Source: Hondaea fermentalgiana (taxonomy: Eukaryota; Sar; Bigyra; Thraustochytrida; Thraustochytriidae). Taken from it: a stretch of DNA of 64,000 bases. The notes below the pieces were generated by a model. The model was given only the letters and a program-made list of their open reading frames with translations. It was not told the origin of the DNA and searched no databases. Position numbers and translations under genes: made by a program. The stretch lies in assembly GCA_014084085.1 (NCBI GenBank), contig NPFB01000040.1:124885-188884 (forward strand), given 5' to 3'. Shown one piece after another: positions 39,234-49,300 of the stretch (position 1 is the stretch's first letter; each line of letters opens with the position of its first letter).

Positions 39234-40115
39234 ATGGACGCGGAGAACAGCCCGCTGCGCGGGAACGCGCTGGTGCGCGCGGAGAAGGAGGCCGTGCGCA
39301 AGGCGGCAGGCATGGTGACGGCGCAGCTGGCGAACAAGGCCAGCTCGCTGCGCGCCGACCGCGTGCCCGTCGCGCAGACGCTGGCGTCGCCGCGGAGCCC
39401 CGGCGGAGAGGAGGCGCGCGGCGGCAGCGGCGCCTCTACACCCGGCCCGCGGGCCAGCAGTGAGGCCGCCGGAGGCAGCAGCGAGGGCGTCGAACAGGCG
39501 CGCGCAAAGGTGGCCCTCCTGAAGCTCGACGTCCACCGCCTGCTCGAGGACCTCGAGAACCTGGTGTGGTGGACGTGCACCAACGACACGCAGAAGAAGA
39601 CGTGGCAAGGCCTGCTCGTGGAGGTGCGCGCAGCTGTGGACAAGCTCGAGGCGCAGGCCGATGGAGCCATGAACTCGACCCGCGCTACGCTCGAAATCGC
39701 TCGCGCCGAGCTCGCCGCGCTCCGTGAAGCCGAGCGCAAGCGCTGCTCGGTGGCACCCTGGCGTCCCGACGCAGAGGCGCAGGAGTGCGCATGCTGCTCT
39801 GCGCCGTTTTCCTTTCTTTTGCGTCGCCGGCATCATTGCCGCTGCTGTGGCGAGGTCGTCTGTGCTGGTTGCTCGCCCAATGTGGCGCCTGTCCCGCAGT
39901 GGGGCTACCAGGGTCCTGTGCGCGTCTGCGAAAAATGTTTTGGCACAACAAACTCCCCCGAGGGAACACCGGCGTCGAGCCCGCGTACTGCCGTCCCTGT
40001 ATCCTCCGTCGCCGTCGCGAGCCGTCCTTCGTACGTGGACACCTTGATGGGATCAAGGCCGTCGTCTTCGTCATTTTCCTCGCCAACCGGGGCATCGTCC
40101 GCCATTTCCCCGTAA
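39234..40115 (+). CDS. FYVE zinc-finger protein
   Basis: The 293-residue protein carries a FYVE finger at about 176-235. It has the WxxD motif (Trp176, Asp179), paired cysteines CACC and CRCC, the basic RRRHHCRCCG at 197-206, and the closing PVRVCEKC. This finger binds phosphatidylinositol 3-phosphate on endosomes. A helical region at about 85-170 (ARAKVALLKLDVHRLLEDL, then VRAAVDKLEAQADGAM) may be a coiled coil. The tail is Ser/Pro-rich. An upstream in-frame ATG at 39060 would add 58 residues of Glu/Arg-repeat sequence, but the ATG at 39234 in GCAGGATGG context is preferred. The 3' end overlaps an antisense spliced gene on the minus strand. Confidence 0.9.
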   Translation: MDAENSPLRGNALVRAEKEAVRKAAGMVTAQLANKASSLRADRVPVAQTLASPRSPGGEEARGGSGASTPGPRASSEAAGGSSEGVEQARAKVALLKLDVHRLLEDLENLVWWTCTNDTQKKTWQGLLVEVRAAVDKLEAQADGAMNSTRATLEIARAELAALREAERKRCSVAPWRPDAEAQECACCSAPFSFLLRRRHHCRCCGEVVCAGCSPNVAPVPQWGYQGPVRVCEKCFGTTNSPEGTPASSPRTAVPVSSVAVASRPSYVDTLMGSRPSSSSFSSPTGASSAISP

Positions 40116-40445
40116 ATACCTTGGCATGCACAAACATGAAGCAGGCCGGTCTCGATCACCTTTTCCCGCAATTCAGTCGTTTCTAGGCCTATTTCCTCGC
40201 GATAGCCCTCTGGCTGGTTGAAAAGTCCCTGAGGCTGGCGCATGGTGAATCAAGTCGGCATGCGCTCTGGCGAGTAGCTGATAACTTGCTACTATACTTA
40301 CGTGAGAACTGATTTTATTCTTTTTTATGATATTTGAAAAAATGTCGTCATTAAAAGCTTCATCGGGGCTTTTGAACCGGAGTCCGACCAAGCCAACTTG
40401 AATAACCTCCTTTTCGTCTTTAACGAGGAAAGCGATTTTACTCAT
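39905..40445 (-). CDS. small two-exon gene antisense to the FYVE gene 3' end, function unknown
   Basis: Exon 1 (40445-40302, 48 codons) begins with an ATG and reads MSKIAFLVKDEKEVIQVGLV then RFKSPDEAFNDDIFSNIIKK. It ends at CAC|GTAAGT, a consensus donor. Exon 2 (40234-39905) begins after CGCCAG in the same phase and reads PQGLFNQPEGYREEIGLETT, then ELREKVIETGLLHVCACQGI and an acidic tail. The joined product is about 157 residues; the intron is 67 bp (40235-40301). An acceptor six bases further on (CCTCAG|GG) would also keep frame. I do not recognise the protein. The last third of exon 2 runs antisense over the FYVE coding sequence, so the true 3' end may be shorter or spliced again. The balanced composition of exon 1 and the clean splice support a real gene. 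Confidence 0.6.
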
Positions 40446-40597
40446 TGAACCTCTGTGACGAGTGCTCGATCGAGCAATGCGGCATCAGCGCGGTCTGCGT
40501 CGTCCATTCAATAAATCGATAGGCACGTTCTTGAGCTCAGCTGCTATTTCGAGCAACCTTTTTAACAAACACTGCGCTGCAAGGTGGTAGGCAGCGT

Positions 40598-42588
40598 TCA
40601 CGTGTAATGTCGACAATACGGGGTGGGCTTGGCCGGTCGCGGCTCTCGAGGCGCCCAGATTGAACGATAAAGATCCGTGTCCTCGAGTCGCCCGGTGCCA
40701 TCGCGCCTGTGATCTTGTTTCTGCTCGGCATCGACGTCGATGTCCTTAGCCAACTCCGCAAAGTGCATGTAGACTGCATGTCCTCCGTTCCGCCGTTGCA
40801 TGTTGATTGGCCTCTCGTCACTACTTGAGCGCTTTTTATCGAATGGCGGCAGACGCAAAGCCGAGCCGGGGTTCTGGGGGTCGCGAAGGTGAGATGTGAC
40901 AGAGTCTTTAAGGTACCTATACTGGGTTTGGTTGAGTTCCTTCTGCCAAATGATCTCCAGATAGATAGTCTCTCTTGAAAGCGAGCCCATGGGGGGCATG
41001 AACTTTAGAACGTGGATCATGACATGCGCAAGGTGCGAGCAAATATCAACGCCCGCATCTTTGCCCAAGCAGGAGCAGCACAGATACTGGCCGAGAATCA
41101 CCATGCTCGTAGGCGCGACTCGATCGAGCATGTCTTTGACGGAGAGCTCGAGGCCGAATGTGGATGTGGCGACATTGACCACTTCATACCGCCTTGGCGA
41201 CTTCAAAACGTCACGCAGGACCTTGTATGTGGGCATGTCAAGCGGCAAGTACGGCCGGATGATGTCGCGGCTTCCTTGATTATGTGAACGGTAGAGTCGA
41301 TACTGACGGCGACGCTCATAATCGAAACGCCTCTCGAAATGCACTGGTGGGGTGTGCAAGCATTGGAGATCAAATGGGAGACATTCCTTGACCTTCTTGC
41401 TTTCAGGATCTGAGACACCCACCACAAGACATCGCAGTCTAATGACGGCGTCATCCTGGACCACCACAGTCCGCGGACAAGATGATTTTGTGAATGCTGA
41501 AGAGTCTCTCACAATTTCCACCAAAGCCATAATCCGAGTTGACGTGTGGTGCAGACCACAGGCTATCCAAGGCCAGCACCTATGGCAGTCGGTGACAATT
41601 TCTTCCTCGCGTCTTGCGAGCACGTTTCTTCTCCATGTACGTTTGGAGTATCCAAAGGACTGCGACGTTTCCGTGGAGGTATACACGCCGGGCCCACGGG
41701 CGGCGCCATGGGCTTGATGCTTGGTGCCTGATAGATTACATAGGCCACCTTGAAGAATAGAGTAGAAATTTGCAAGTGGACTACCGTGAAAGGCAAAGAA
41801 GGAGCCAAAGATGTGACGCCGGCTCTCGAACGCGGCGGATTTTTTGGACGAGGGTCGAGGGTCATTTACCCAAAGCTGCATGCGCGGGAGGTGCCCGAGC
41901 ACATCGCGTTTGGTTCTGAGCTTGACGACTTCGTCACTTGCCAGATACTGGAAGATTCTGTAGAAGCGCTTGTCAATCTGGTCCAGATGCGCCTGTAAGG
42001 CCCGTTTAGCAGCTTTACCCTGCTTGCGTGCAACAGGGTTGCTATCACTGATGCAGGTCGGAGACCGCTTGACCTCATCATCGAGAACCAGGGCGCGAAG
42101 GGCGGTCACGTGTGGAAGCTTTTCGAACGAGAGGATAAGGGAAAACGTATCGACCTCTAGTTTTGTGGCATCACCTTCGCAGATGATGTCGATCGGAAGT
42201 TTGCATTCCGACAGCTCACTGTCATGCACAAGAGCAAGAGAAAAGAGAAAGACCATGACTTCGAACGAGTTTGGATCATGGAGAATCCACGACTCCACTT
42301 CGTCCGGCTCTTGCCGGGGTTCTTGGGCCATGGTGCGTGTGTTAGTTGAATGCACTACAGCATCTGGGGAGTCTGTGTCGAGCTCAACAATGGTTACTTC
42401 GTCTGTCTCGCTGTCACCTTTTATCTCCTCAATAATGGTGACTTCATGGATCTCGTTGAGACTTGTGTGCATGTTCTCATTGTTCTTGGTCTTGGTCTTG
42501 GTGTTGCTGGAATTGGCTGGGACTTTGAACGTGTTGTTACTGGATGCAGAGGGGAGTGGCGAAAATGACGAGCACGAAGAAGAGGACA

Positions 42589-42619
<31 letters not shown>

Positions 42620-43354
42620 AAGTGTCGATGACAACGAGGAAGAAGAAGACGACGATGGCGCCGCCGCCACTGCCGCCACCGAAAATGCCGACGACGACGA
42701 CGATGACGACGACGACGAAGATGTTGATGATGTTGATGACAGAGACGTAAAACTGGCGCTTGCGGACAGCTTGCTTGGGTTGTGAGGCTGAGGCCGGAAT
42801 ACGCGTTCAGTGAGATCGATGAATTGGGTCTCATCTAGTGCAGGAGGACTCACAGGTGACGTCTCGTTCCTGGCTTCTTGTGAAGGACGTGAAGAGCTCT
42901 GGGCCAGACTTTTCCTTTTCACGAAAGCTTTTTTGGGGCGCTTGGATTTCCGGCTCGTACTTTCATCATCACTATCATCTTCATCGTCGTCGTCGTCGTC
43001 GTCGTTGCCATCCCGACGATCACGTGGCGCCCGCGGACGTTTCTTGGGATCTTTACCAAACAGTCGTTTCGAAGCACCGACTGGAGAGATCGAGTGATTC
43101 CGGACGCAGGGAAGAGGTGTCTCGGCCGGTTTGTTGGTAAGAGGAGACTTGTCGCTCGATTCCCCTGTGCTTGCTTTATCGTCCAGAGAACGCTGACCCT
43201 CCGTGCCTCTCTCTGCCGCCGGCATGAACGGTATGATATCGTCGCCGCACAGGTCCACCACGTCCGCCACAGTGCAGTGAATGCCCCCTCCTCGCGCGAC
43301 GTTTTGGCTGCCCGCAAGCTGGCGTAGGTTCCCCGCGGACGGGTTCGCGAGCAT
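40598..43354 (-). CDS. PARP-like mono-ADP-ribosyltransferase with C-terminal SWIM zinc finger
   Basis: The 918-residue protein has a PARP catalytic fold at about 515-650, closest in feel to PARP6/8/16. It shows FHGSPLANFYSILQGGL with His523, GPGVYTS with Tyr558, and a last strand TVVVQDDAVIRLRCLVV where the usual catalytic Glu is Thr629. An H-Y-non-Glu triad predicts mono-ADP-ribosylation or no activity, not polymer synthesis. Residues 760-774 read C-S-C-x9-C-S-H followed by a LAHVMIHVLKFM helix, the CxCx(n)CxH pattern of SWIM zinc fingers. The N-terminal 340 residues are acidic, Lys/Arg and Ser-rich, with short SIM-like acidic/hydrophobic repeats (VTIIEE, VTIVEL at 305-324; DVVDL at 31; FIDLTE at 178) that might bind SUMO. 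The start is ATG. It diverges from CCT4. Confidence 0.82.
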
Positions 43355-43409
43355 CTCTGCAAGTGCGCGTAGTCCGCTTCAGCGCGAGCAGCGAGCCGCG
43401 AGCCCCGTG

Positions 43410-43441
43410 CGAGCGAGCGAGCGAGCGAGCGAGCGAGCGAG
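43410..43441. repeat. (GCGA)n microsatellite
   Basis: Eight perfect copies of GCGA about 55-90 bases upstream of the PARP-like ATG. Confidence 0.9.
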
Positions 43442-43828
43442 TGTATGTATACACGCACACAATCGACGTCTGGAATCGATCGAGCCCCTCTTTTCCCTCC
43501 CTCTCCGCAGGGCTCTCGATCGGGGCCGCAGGCCGTGTCCGCGGAGCTCGAGAGCGCTCCTCCCCTCCCCGCGCCGCTGCGCGCTGCCCTGCGCGCGTCG
43601 TCTCCCGCGCCGCGCAGCCCGCGCTTCCTCGCCTTGCCCGCTTCTCCGTCGCTCCTAATACCGGTCTGCTGTCGCCGCTTTCCTTCTCGCTTTCTCGCTT
43701 TCTCCCCTGCTTTCTCCGCTTCGTCGATTCGATCCGCACATTCATTAACCCGGAGAACGTCGCTCTCGCCTCGCTCTCGCGCCGCTCCCGCGCGGGAGCG
43801 CGCGGGAGCGCCGCGCGTCCGCGCGCGC

Positions 43829-43928
43829 NNNNNNNNNNNNNNNNNNNNNNNNNNNNNNNNNNNNNNNNNNNNNNNNNNNNNNNNNNNNNNNNNNNNNNNN
43901 NNNNNNNNNNNNNNNNNNNNNNNNNNNN
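43829..43928. other. assembly gap of 100 N
   Basis: Exactly 100 unknown bases in GC-rich repeats. A round number suggests a scaffolding gap of unknown true length. Confidence 0.98.
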
Positions 43929-44330
43929 TCTCGGCCGCGGACGCCCGCCCGCCCCCGTCTCCCTCCTCCGCCAGCCCGTGCCGCCCGCGAGCGCGGCGCT
44001 CGAGCCGGCGTCGAGGGCCGCTCGCTCGAGAAGGAGGACACGACCAACGACCGTTGCGAAGACGCCCTCCTCGTCGGGCCTGCTTGTGCGCGACGCGAGC
44101 CAGCCAGCGAGCGAGTAGAGGGAGGAGGAGGAGGAGAGAGGCGCAACGGAAGGCGGGCGCGACGCAGACTTGGTTGCGACGATTGGGGTAAAGGACGCGG
44201 AAGACTGACTTTGACGTTGATTCGCTCGCTCTTGTGTTTCCACGCAGAAAGGAGAAGGCACGAAAAAGGGAGCTCGCTTTCGCGACAGGCGAAAGAGTTG
44301 AGCAAGGCAAAGCAAATCAAAGCAAGCAAG

Positions 44331-45914
44331 ATGGCGGCCGGCGGCTCGACGGAGACGCTCCGCAAGCGCGAGAAGGAGAAGGATGTGCGCGAGTCGAACA
44401 TTCTGGCCGCCAAGGCAGTCGCGGATGCCGTGCGAACGAGCTTGGGCCCGCGCGGCATGGACAAGATGATCCAGGCCGATGACGGCGAGGTCATCATCAC
44501 CAACGACGGTGCCACGATTCTGTCCAAGATGAAGTGCATGCACCCGGCCGCGAAGATGATGCAGTCCCTGTCCAAGTCGCAGGATATTGAGGCTGGTGAC
44601 GGCACGACCTCGGTCGTGGTCCTTGCTGGCGCCCTGCTTCGGTCGACGCAGCAGCTGCTCAGCAAGGGTATCCACCCGACGACGATTGCAGAGGCCTTTC
44701 TCGAAGCCTCGCAGGAGGCGGAGCGCATTTTGGAGTCCGTTTCTCGACCTGTCCGCCTCGATGATCGCGAGGCGCTCATTCAGGCCGCGACCACCTCGCT
44801 CAGCTCCAAGGTCGTCTCTGGTGACAGCCAAGTTCTTGCCCCTATCGCCGTCGACGCCACCCTCCGCGTGATCGACCCCTCTGCGGACTCTAACGTGGAC
44901 ATTGACGAAAACATTCGCGTGGTGCAGCAAGTCGGCGGTACCATTGAGGACACGGAGCTTGTGAACGGCCTCGTCTTCCGCAAAAAGGGCGCGGCCGTCT
45001 CTGGTGCCCCGACGCGCGTGGAGAATGCCAAGATTGGTCTGATCCAGTTCTGCCTCTCGGCGCCGAAGACTGACATTGAGAACAATGTCGTTGTTTCCGA
45101 GTACGCCGCAATGGACCGCATTCTGCGCGAGGAGCGCAAGTATATTCTCAAGCTGTGCAAGAAGATCAAGGACTCTGGTTGCAACGTGCTTCTTATCCAA
45201 AAGTCCATTCTGCGCGACGCTGTCAACGATCTCTCGCTGCACTTCCTCGCCAAGATGAAGATCATGGTCATCACTGACGTGGAGCGCAACGACATCGAGT
45301 TCATCTCGCGCACCGCTGGCTGCACGCCCGTCGCGCACGTCGATAGCTTCACTGCGGACAAGCTTGGTTCTGCCTCCCTTGTCGAGGAGGTCAGCCTCGG
45401 CTCTGGTCGCGTTGTCAAGGTCACCGGCTGCGAGGCCAAGGCCAGCACTGTCACGGTTCTCGTCCGTGGCTCCAATAAGCTCGTACTCGGTGAGGCTGAG
45501 CGCTCGCTTCACGATGCCTTTTGCGTTATCCGCTGCCTCGTGAAGAAGAAGTTCCTTATTGTCGGTGGCGCCGCGCCCGAGGCCGAGCTCGCCCTCCAAC
45601 TCGGCAAGTTTGCCAAGACGCTTCCTGGCCAGAAGCAGTTCTGCGTCAAGGCCTATGCTGACGCCCTCGAGGTGATCCCGTACACCTTGGCCGAGAACGC
45701 TGGCCTTAACCCAATCGAGATCATCACTGAGCTGCGTCGTCAGCACGCCGAGGGCATTACCACCAGTGGCATCAACGTGCGACAGGGTAAGATTTCCGAT
45801 CTGGCCGAAGAGAATGTCTACCAGCCCCTTCTCGTCACCATTTCGGCCATTTCTCTTGCGTCCGAGGTCACCCGGATGCTTCTCAAGACGGACGATCTTG
45901 TTGGCGTGCAGTAG
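44331..45914 (+). CDS. CCT4: T-complex protein 1 subunit delta (CCT4)
   Basis: The 527-residue protein is one of eight subunits of the cytosolic CCT/TRiC chaperonin that folds actin and tubulin. It has the group II chaperonin motifs [12 protein letters not shown] (36-47), TNDGATIL (57-64) and the ATP-binding GDGTTS (89-94). The late [14 protein letters not shown] and [12 protein letters not shown] blocks are also present. HPAAKMM...[18 protein letters not shown] and the [13 protein letters not shown] block point to the delta subunit specifically. The length matches the family (about 530). The frame is open upstream to 44211, but the ATG at 44331 (AGCAAGATGGC) gives the expected N-terminus. 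The gene uses strongly C-ending codons, as expected of a highly expressed gene. Confidence 0.96.
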   Translation: MAAGGSTETLRKREKEKDVRESNILAAKAVADAVRTSLGPRGMDKMIQADDGEVIITNDGATILSKMKCMHPAAKMMQSLSKSQDIEAGDGTTSVVVLAGALLRSTQQLLSKGIHPTTIAEAFLEASQEAERILESVSRPVRLDDREALIQAATTSLSSKVVSGDSQVLAPIAVDATLRVIDPSADSNVDIDENIRVVQQVGGTIEDTELVNGLVFRKKGAAVSGAPTRVENAKIGLIQFCLSAPKTDIENNVVVSEYAAMDRILREERKYILKLCKKIKDSGCNVLLIQKSILRDAVNDLSLHFLAKMKIMVITDVERNDIEFISRTAGCTPVAHVDSFTADKLGSASLVEEVSLGSGRVVKVTGCEAKASTVTVLVRGSNKLVLGEAERSLHDAFCVIRCLVKKKFLIVGGAAPEAELALQLGKFAKTLPGQKQFCVKAYADALEVIPYTLAENAGLNPIEIITELRRQHAEGITTSGINVRQGKISDLAEENVYQPLLVTISAISLASEVTRMLLKTDDLVGVQ

Positions 45915-46302
45915 AAGACGGCGAGGTGTTGATGTATGCCTCTAGAACGGGATTCGCACAACAATTATCACATCAAACCAAACCAGACCAGACCAGACCA
46001 GACCAGACCAGACCAAATTAAAGGAGGAAAAGGAAAAAAAGAAGCACAAAAAGAAAAAGAAACGAGCTAGCGTGTATGGTTTTGACGTTGTCTCTTTGCA
46101 GCAGCTAAAAAGAAACAAATAGCTTGACTGATCTGATTTTGGTCTTTTCACGTCCAAAGCGCTTGCATTCGCGACCTGGATCCATTGTATCTTTCCAAAA
46201 AACGAAAAACGAAGTTGTGCATTCTATCTCGTCACGAAAGTGACGTCGAAGCGATCAATTTTCGCGTCACTTCCATGATGTAAATTGTAAGTGCTCGCGA
46301 CG
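45915..46302. other. convergent 3' intergenic region
   Basis: The region between the CCT4 and glycosyltransferase stop codons. It contains a (CCAGA)n tract at 45983-46014 and an A-rich stretch (46020-46065). No gene is seen. Confidence 0.5.
45983..46014. repeat. (CCAGA)n pentanucleotide repeat
   Basis: Six copies of CCAGA in the CCT4 3' region, about 70 bases after the stop codon. Confidence 0.9.
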
Positions 46303-49300
46303 TCAAAGCTCCATCTGGCGCAGCGCTGTCTGAAAACGCTTCGCCACCGCTGACCAAAGCAGCTCGCTTCGCGCCCAAGCCTTCATTTCCTGACGTTGCG
46401 CGGTCAGTGAGGCCTTGGGCAAATTGGCAGCGGCAATAACGGCAAGGCCAAATTCTTGTAGAAAAGAAGGGTCCTTGTCAATGCTCGGCGCCCCTGGCGG
46501 CCGTGCGGGCGGACCGAGGTCCCACTTTCCCGTCAGGTCTGGAAGTGCAGAATTCTCGAATCGACTCGTGATTGGAATCGATCCCATTGCCATCGCCTTC
46601 ATCATAGATACGCATCCGGTCTCTGGAAAAGATGTTGGATACAGCGAGAAGCCTGCGCGCGCGTAGGCCTTGGCAAGGTCCTGATGTGACACCATGCCGA
46701 CATACTCGACACCTTCGGCAGCCAAGGTTTGGATCGTCGTGTTGAGTTGGTGTACCCACGTCTCAAATTCATGGATGCTTGTTGCGCCCCAGCGCATGAA
46801 CGAAGGTGAAAATCCGTAATAGATGCGCAAGCGGGCGTCGCTGATAGAAGCTCGAATGCGTGGCCATACGCGGAGTAGCTGCTCGAGCCCTCGATTTGGA
46901 GCAGATGCGTAGATGAACTCGTTGTTGGCATTTCCCCCCTGGGTAAAGTATGTGGACTGAAGACCATTCCCAATCACGACGGTGCTACGCTGCACATCTT
47001 CGGGCATGCTCGATACGTGAAAGCGACTGATGGCAAGAACTGCGTGGAGAGCACCTTGTTTATGTTGAAGTGCAATTTGAGGCCCGAGTGAACTCACAAC
47101 ATCATGAAGCCAGAGCAGTCGCACCTTGGACGATTGCCCTATTGCGAGCGAAATGTGATATCGCCATGCCACAAAAACGTCCGCAGGATCCTGTGCATCG
47201 TACGCGGTGTGCGGAAACCAGTATACCTCGTGCGCCTCCTCGCGGCCCACGTCCTCGTCCGGAGGATCTGCGTAGATTTCCACAAGGTAACCCAGATCAG
47301 CCAGTTCACGTGCGAGAAAAATGACGGCTTCCTCAGACCCACCGACCCCATTTGTCGAAGGCGAAGTTGGACCCCAGCGCGGCCACCAGGTCTGGCCGTA
47401 CTCGTTGCAGTAAAATGCAATACGCGGTCGACCGCGCGGAGCAAGAAGCTCTGGCCTCGCTTGAAAGCGCGCTGCATGTTCAGCAACAACCGTTTGGGAA
47501 TGCAACGCAAGCGCTTCAGCGTGGCGCCCCGCTGCGGACAGGAGCGCCCCGGCATCGTAGAAACGACGAAAGTATTGATCGCTAGATGGATCGAAAAGGG
47601 TCGCAGACTGCTGCTTGATGTGAGCAGCAAGGACAAGGTCTTGGTGATGGCGCGCAAAGTAGTCCACCATGGTGTCCAAGGCAGCCAGGAGAATTTCCGT
47701 GTTCGCTTTCGCCCTCGGGGAAAATTTTCTCTCATAGGTTACGAAGCGTTCCGTGAGAAGCCGGGCGTCGCGTGCCGTTTGCTCAGGCGCCGCAACGAAA
47801 GAAAGATGAACAGCAGCATTGAGGATATCTGCAAAGTTCCCAAGTCGGTTTCCTTCCGCCAGCGCAGCGTCGAGTGCATTCCGAAATGCAGCACGAGCGC
47901 CTTCGAGCCGCGCTTGTTGTCGCTCAATATGTCCCAAGTTGGCGTAAACAAGACTCGTTGCTGTTCCGCTTCGCTTTGAGAGCATCAACGCTGCCCGAAG
48001 AATCGTTGTGTCCTGCTCGAGAATGCCGAGTAAGTGACTTGCTTCTGCAGCCCTTGCCAGGTCGGGCTCGCGACGCATGCTCCCCGCAAGCGCGCGACGA
48101 TAAAGATTTGCAGCATGATCTTGGTTTGTGTAGTGCAGCTCTCTTCCCTCTTGAAGGAGTGCATCGAGGCGGCTGTATGCTGAAGCGGTTGCATCGCTGT
48201 TGTCGAGAATGAAAATTGCGCCCTCACGAGAACCTGAGGAGGAGGAGGGGGAGGAGGAGGAGGAAAGAACAGTGTCCTCTGCAACTACGCGCATGGCATC
48301 CTCGAAGAAACGCGCAAATTGTCTCGGATCAAACGTGTGTTGCTGAACGAGGGCAGACGCCAGGCGTGCCTGCAAGGCGTCAAGCCTGTATGGGTGCGTG
48401 GCGAGATCGACAGCAGTGTCCTCAAAATCCTTGACGGAGTCGACGGCGAGGACGTCGTCGAGACGAAGTGTCCTCAAGAGGCTCGAGGCGACGCGTCCTG
48501 GGAAGAGGCTGCCACGCAACGTGAGGAGGGGAACGCCCGACCAGAGAACATCTGCTGCAGTTGTGTGCGCTCCGTATACAAAGGAGTCCAGAAAGAGGTC
48601 AACAGCCGCAATGCGATCGAGATGGCCATTCTTGTCAGCACGCGACAGGAAAACGAGTCTGCTAGGATGCACGCCGCGCGCCGCTGCCTGTGAGCGCAAG
48701 TTCGCCGTGATGTTGACCCCGCTGCGAGGCCGAGGTTCGATAAAAAGCATCACGCTGTAGGGAACCCGACGCAAAATGCGCATCCACGTATCAAAGGAAG
48801 CTGGCTCGAGCTTGTGCAGCGTGTTAAAGTTGGCGAAGCGAACGAGCCGAGGTGCTCGAAGTCCTTCCTTGGCGGGAAAATTTGCAGACAAAGGCAAGGT
48901 GGCGCCCCCAATTGCAGTGACAATTTCTCGATCTGCAGTGGTCGCTTGACGACAAGCTCTACGGCCGTGCTCGCCCTCAATAAAGCTCTGGCAGAGCCGG
49001 ACGGTTCCATTATAATCATTGGCTTGGTATGTCCCGGGAAGGTAAACTGGGCGCTCCGAGATTTCCGCAGCAATATGCTCGGCAGGGAGCACGGTCTTGT
49101 CTACGATGACATAGGCGTTTGGGCTCGCGAACCCGCTCGTGCCTGGGTAGCCAAGAAAGTTGACATAGACTGGAGTGCGTGAGAGAGCAGCAATGTCGAC
49201 ACGCGCTCCACGTGTGTGAGCCATGAGATCGATAAGGATGTCAATTTCGTCAGTCTTGAAGCGATTGACAATGGCGTCAGTTGGAGCTCGTGCCACATTG

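Larger units (their letters stand above)
43355..44330. other. divergent promoter region between PARP-like and CCT4 genes, with assembly gap
   Basis: Very GC-rich and repetitive. It holds a (GCGA)8 tract at 43410-43441, a run of 100 N at 43829-43928, and CTCGCTTTCT repeats near 43683-43712. Open frames that cross the N run are artefacts. No gene is supported. Confidence 0.6.

Noticed and set aside
43363..44779. Open frames that run across the 100-N gap on both strands
   Set aside because: They are open only because N codons are not stop codons; they are artefacts.
43176..45746. 856-residue open frame antisense to CCT4
   Set aside because: Mirror frame produced by strong C-ending codon bias of CCT4 and the N gap; no domain content.
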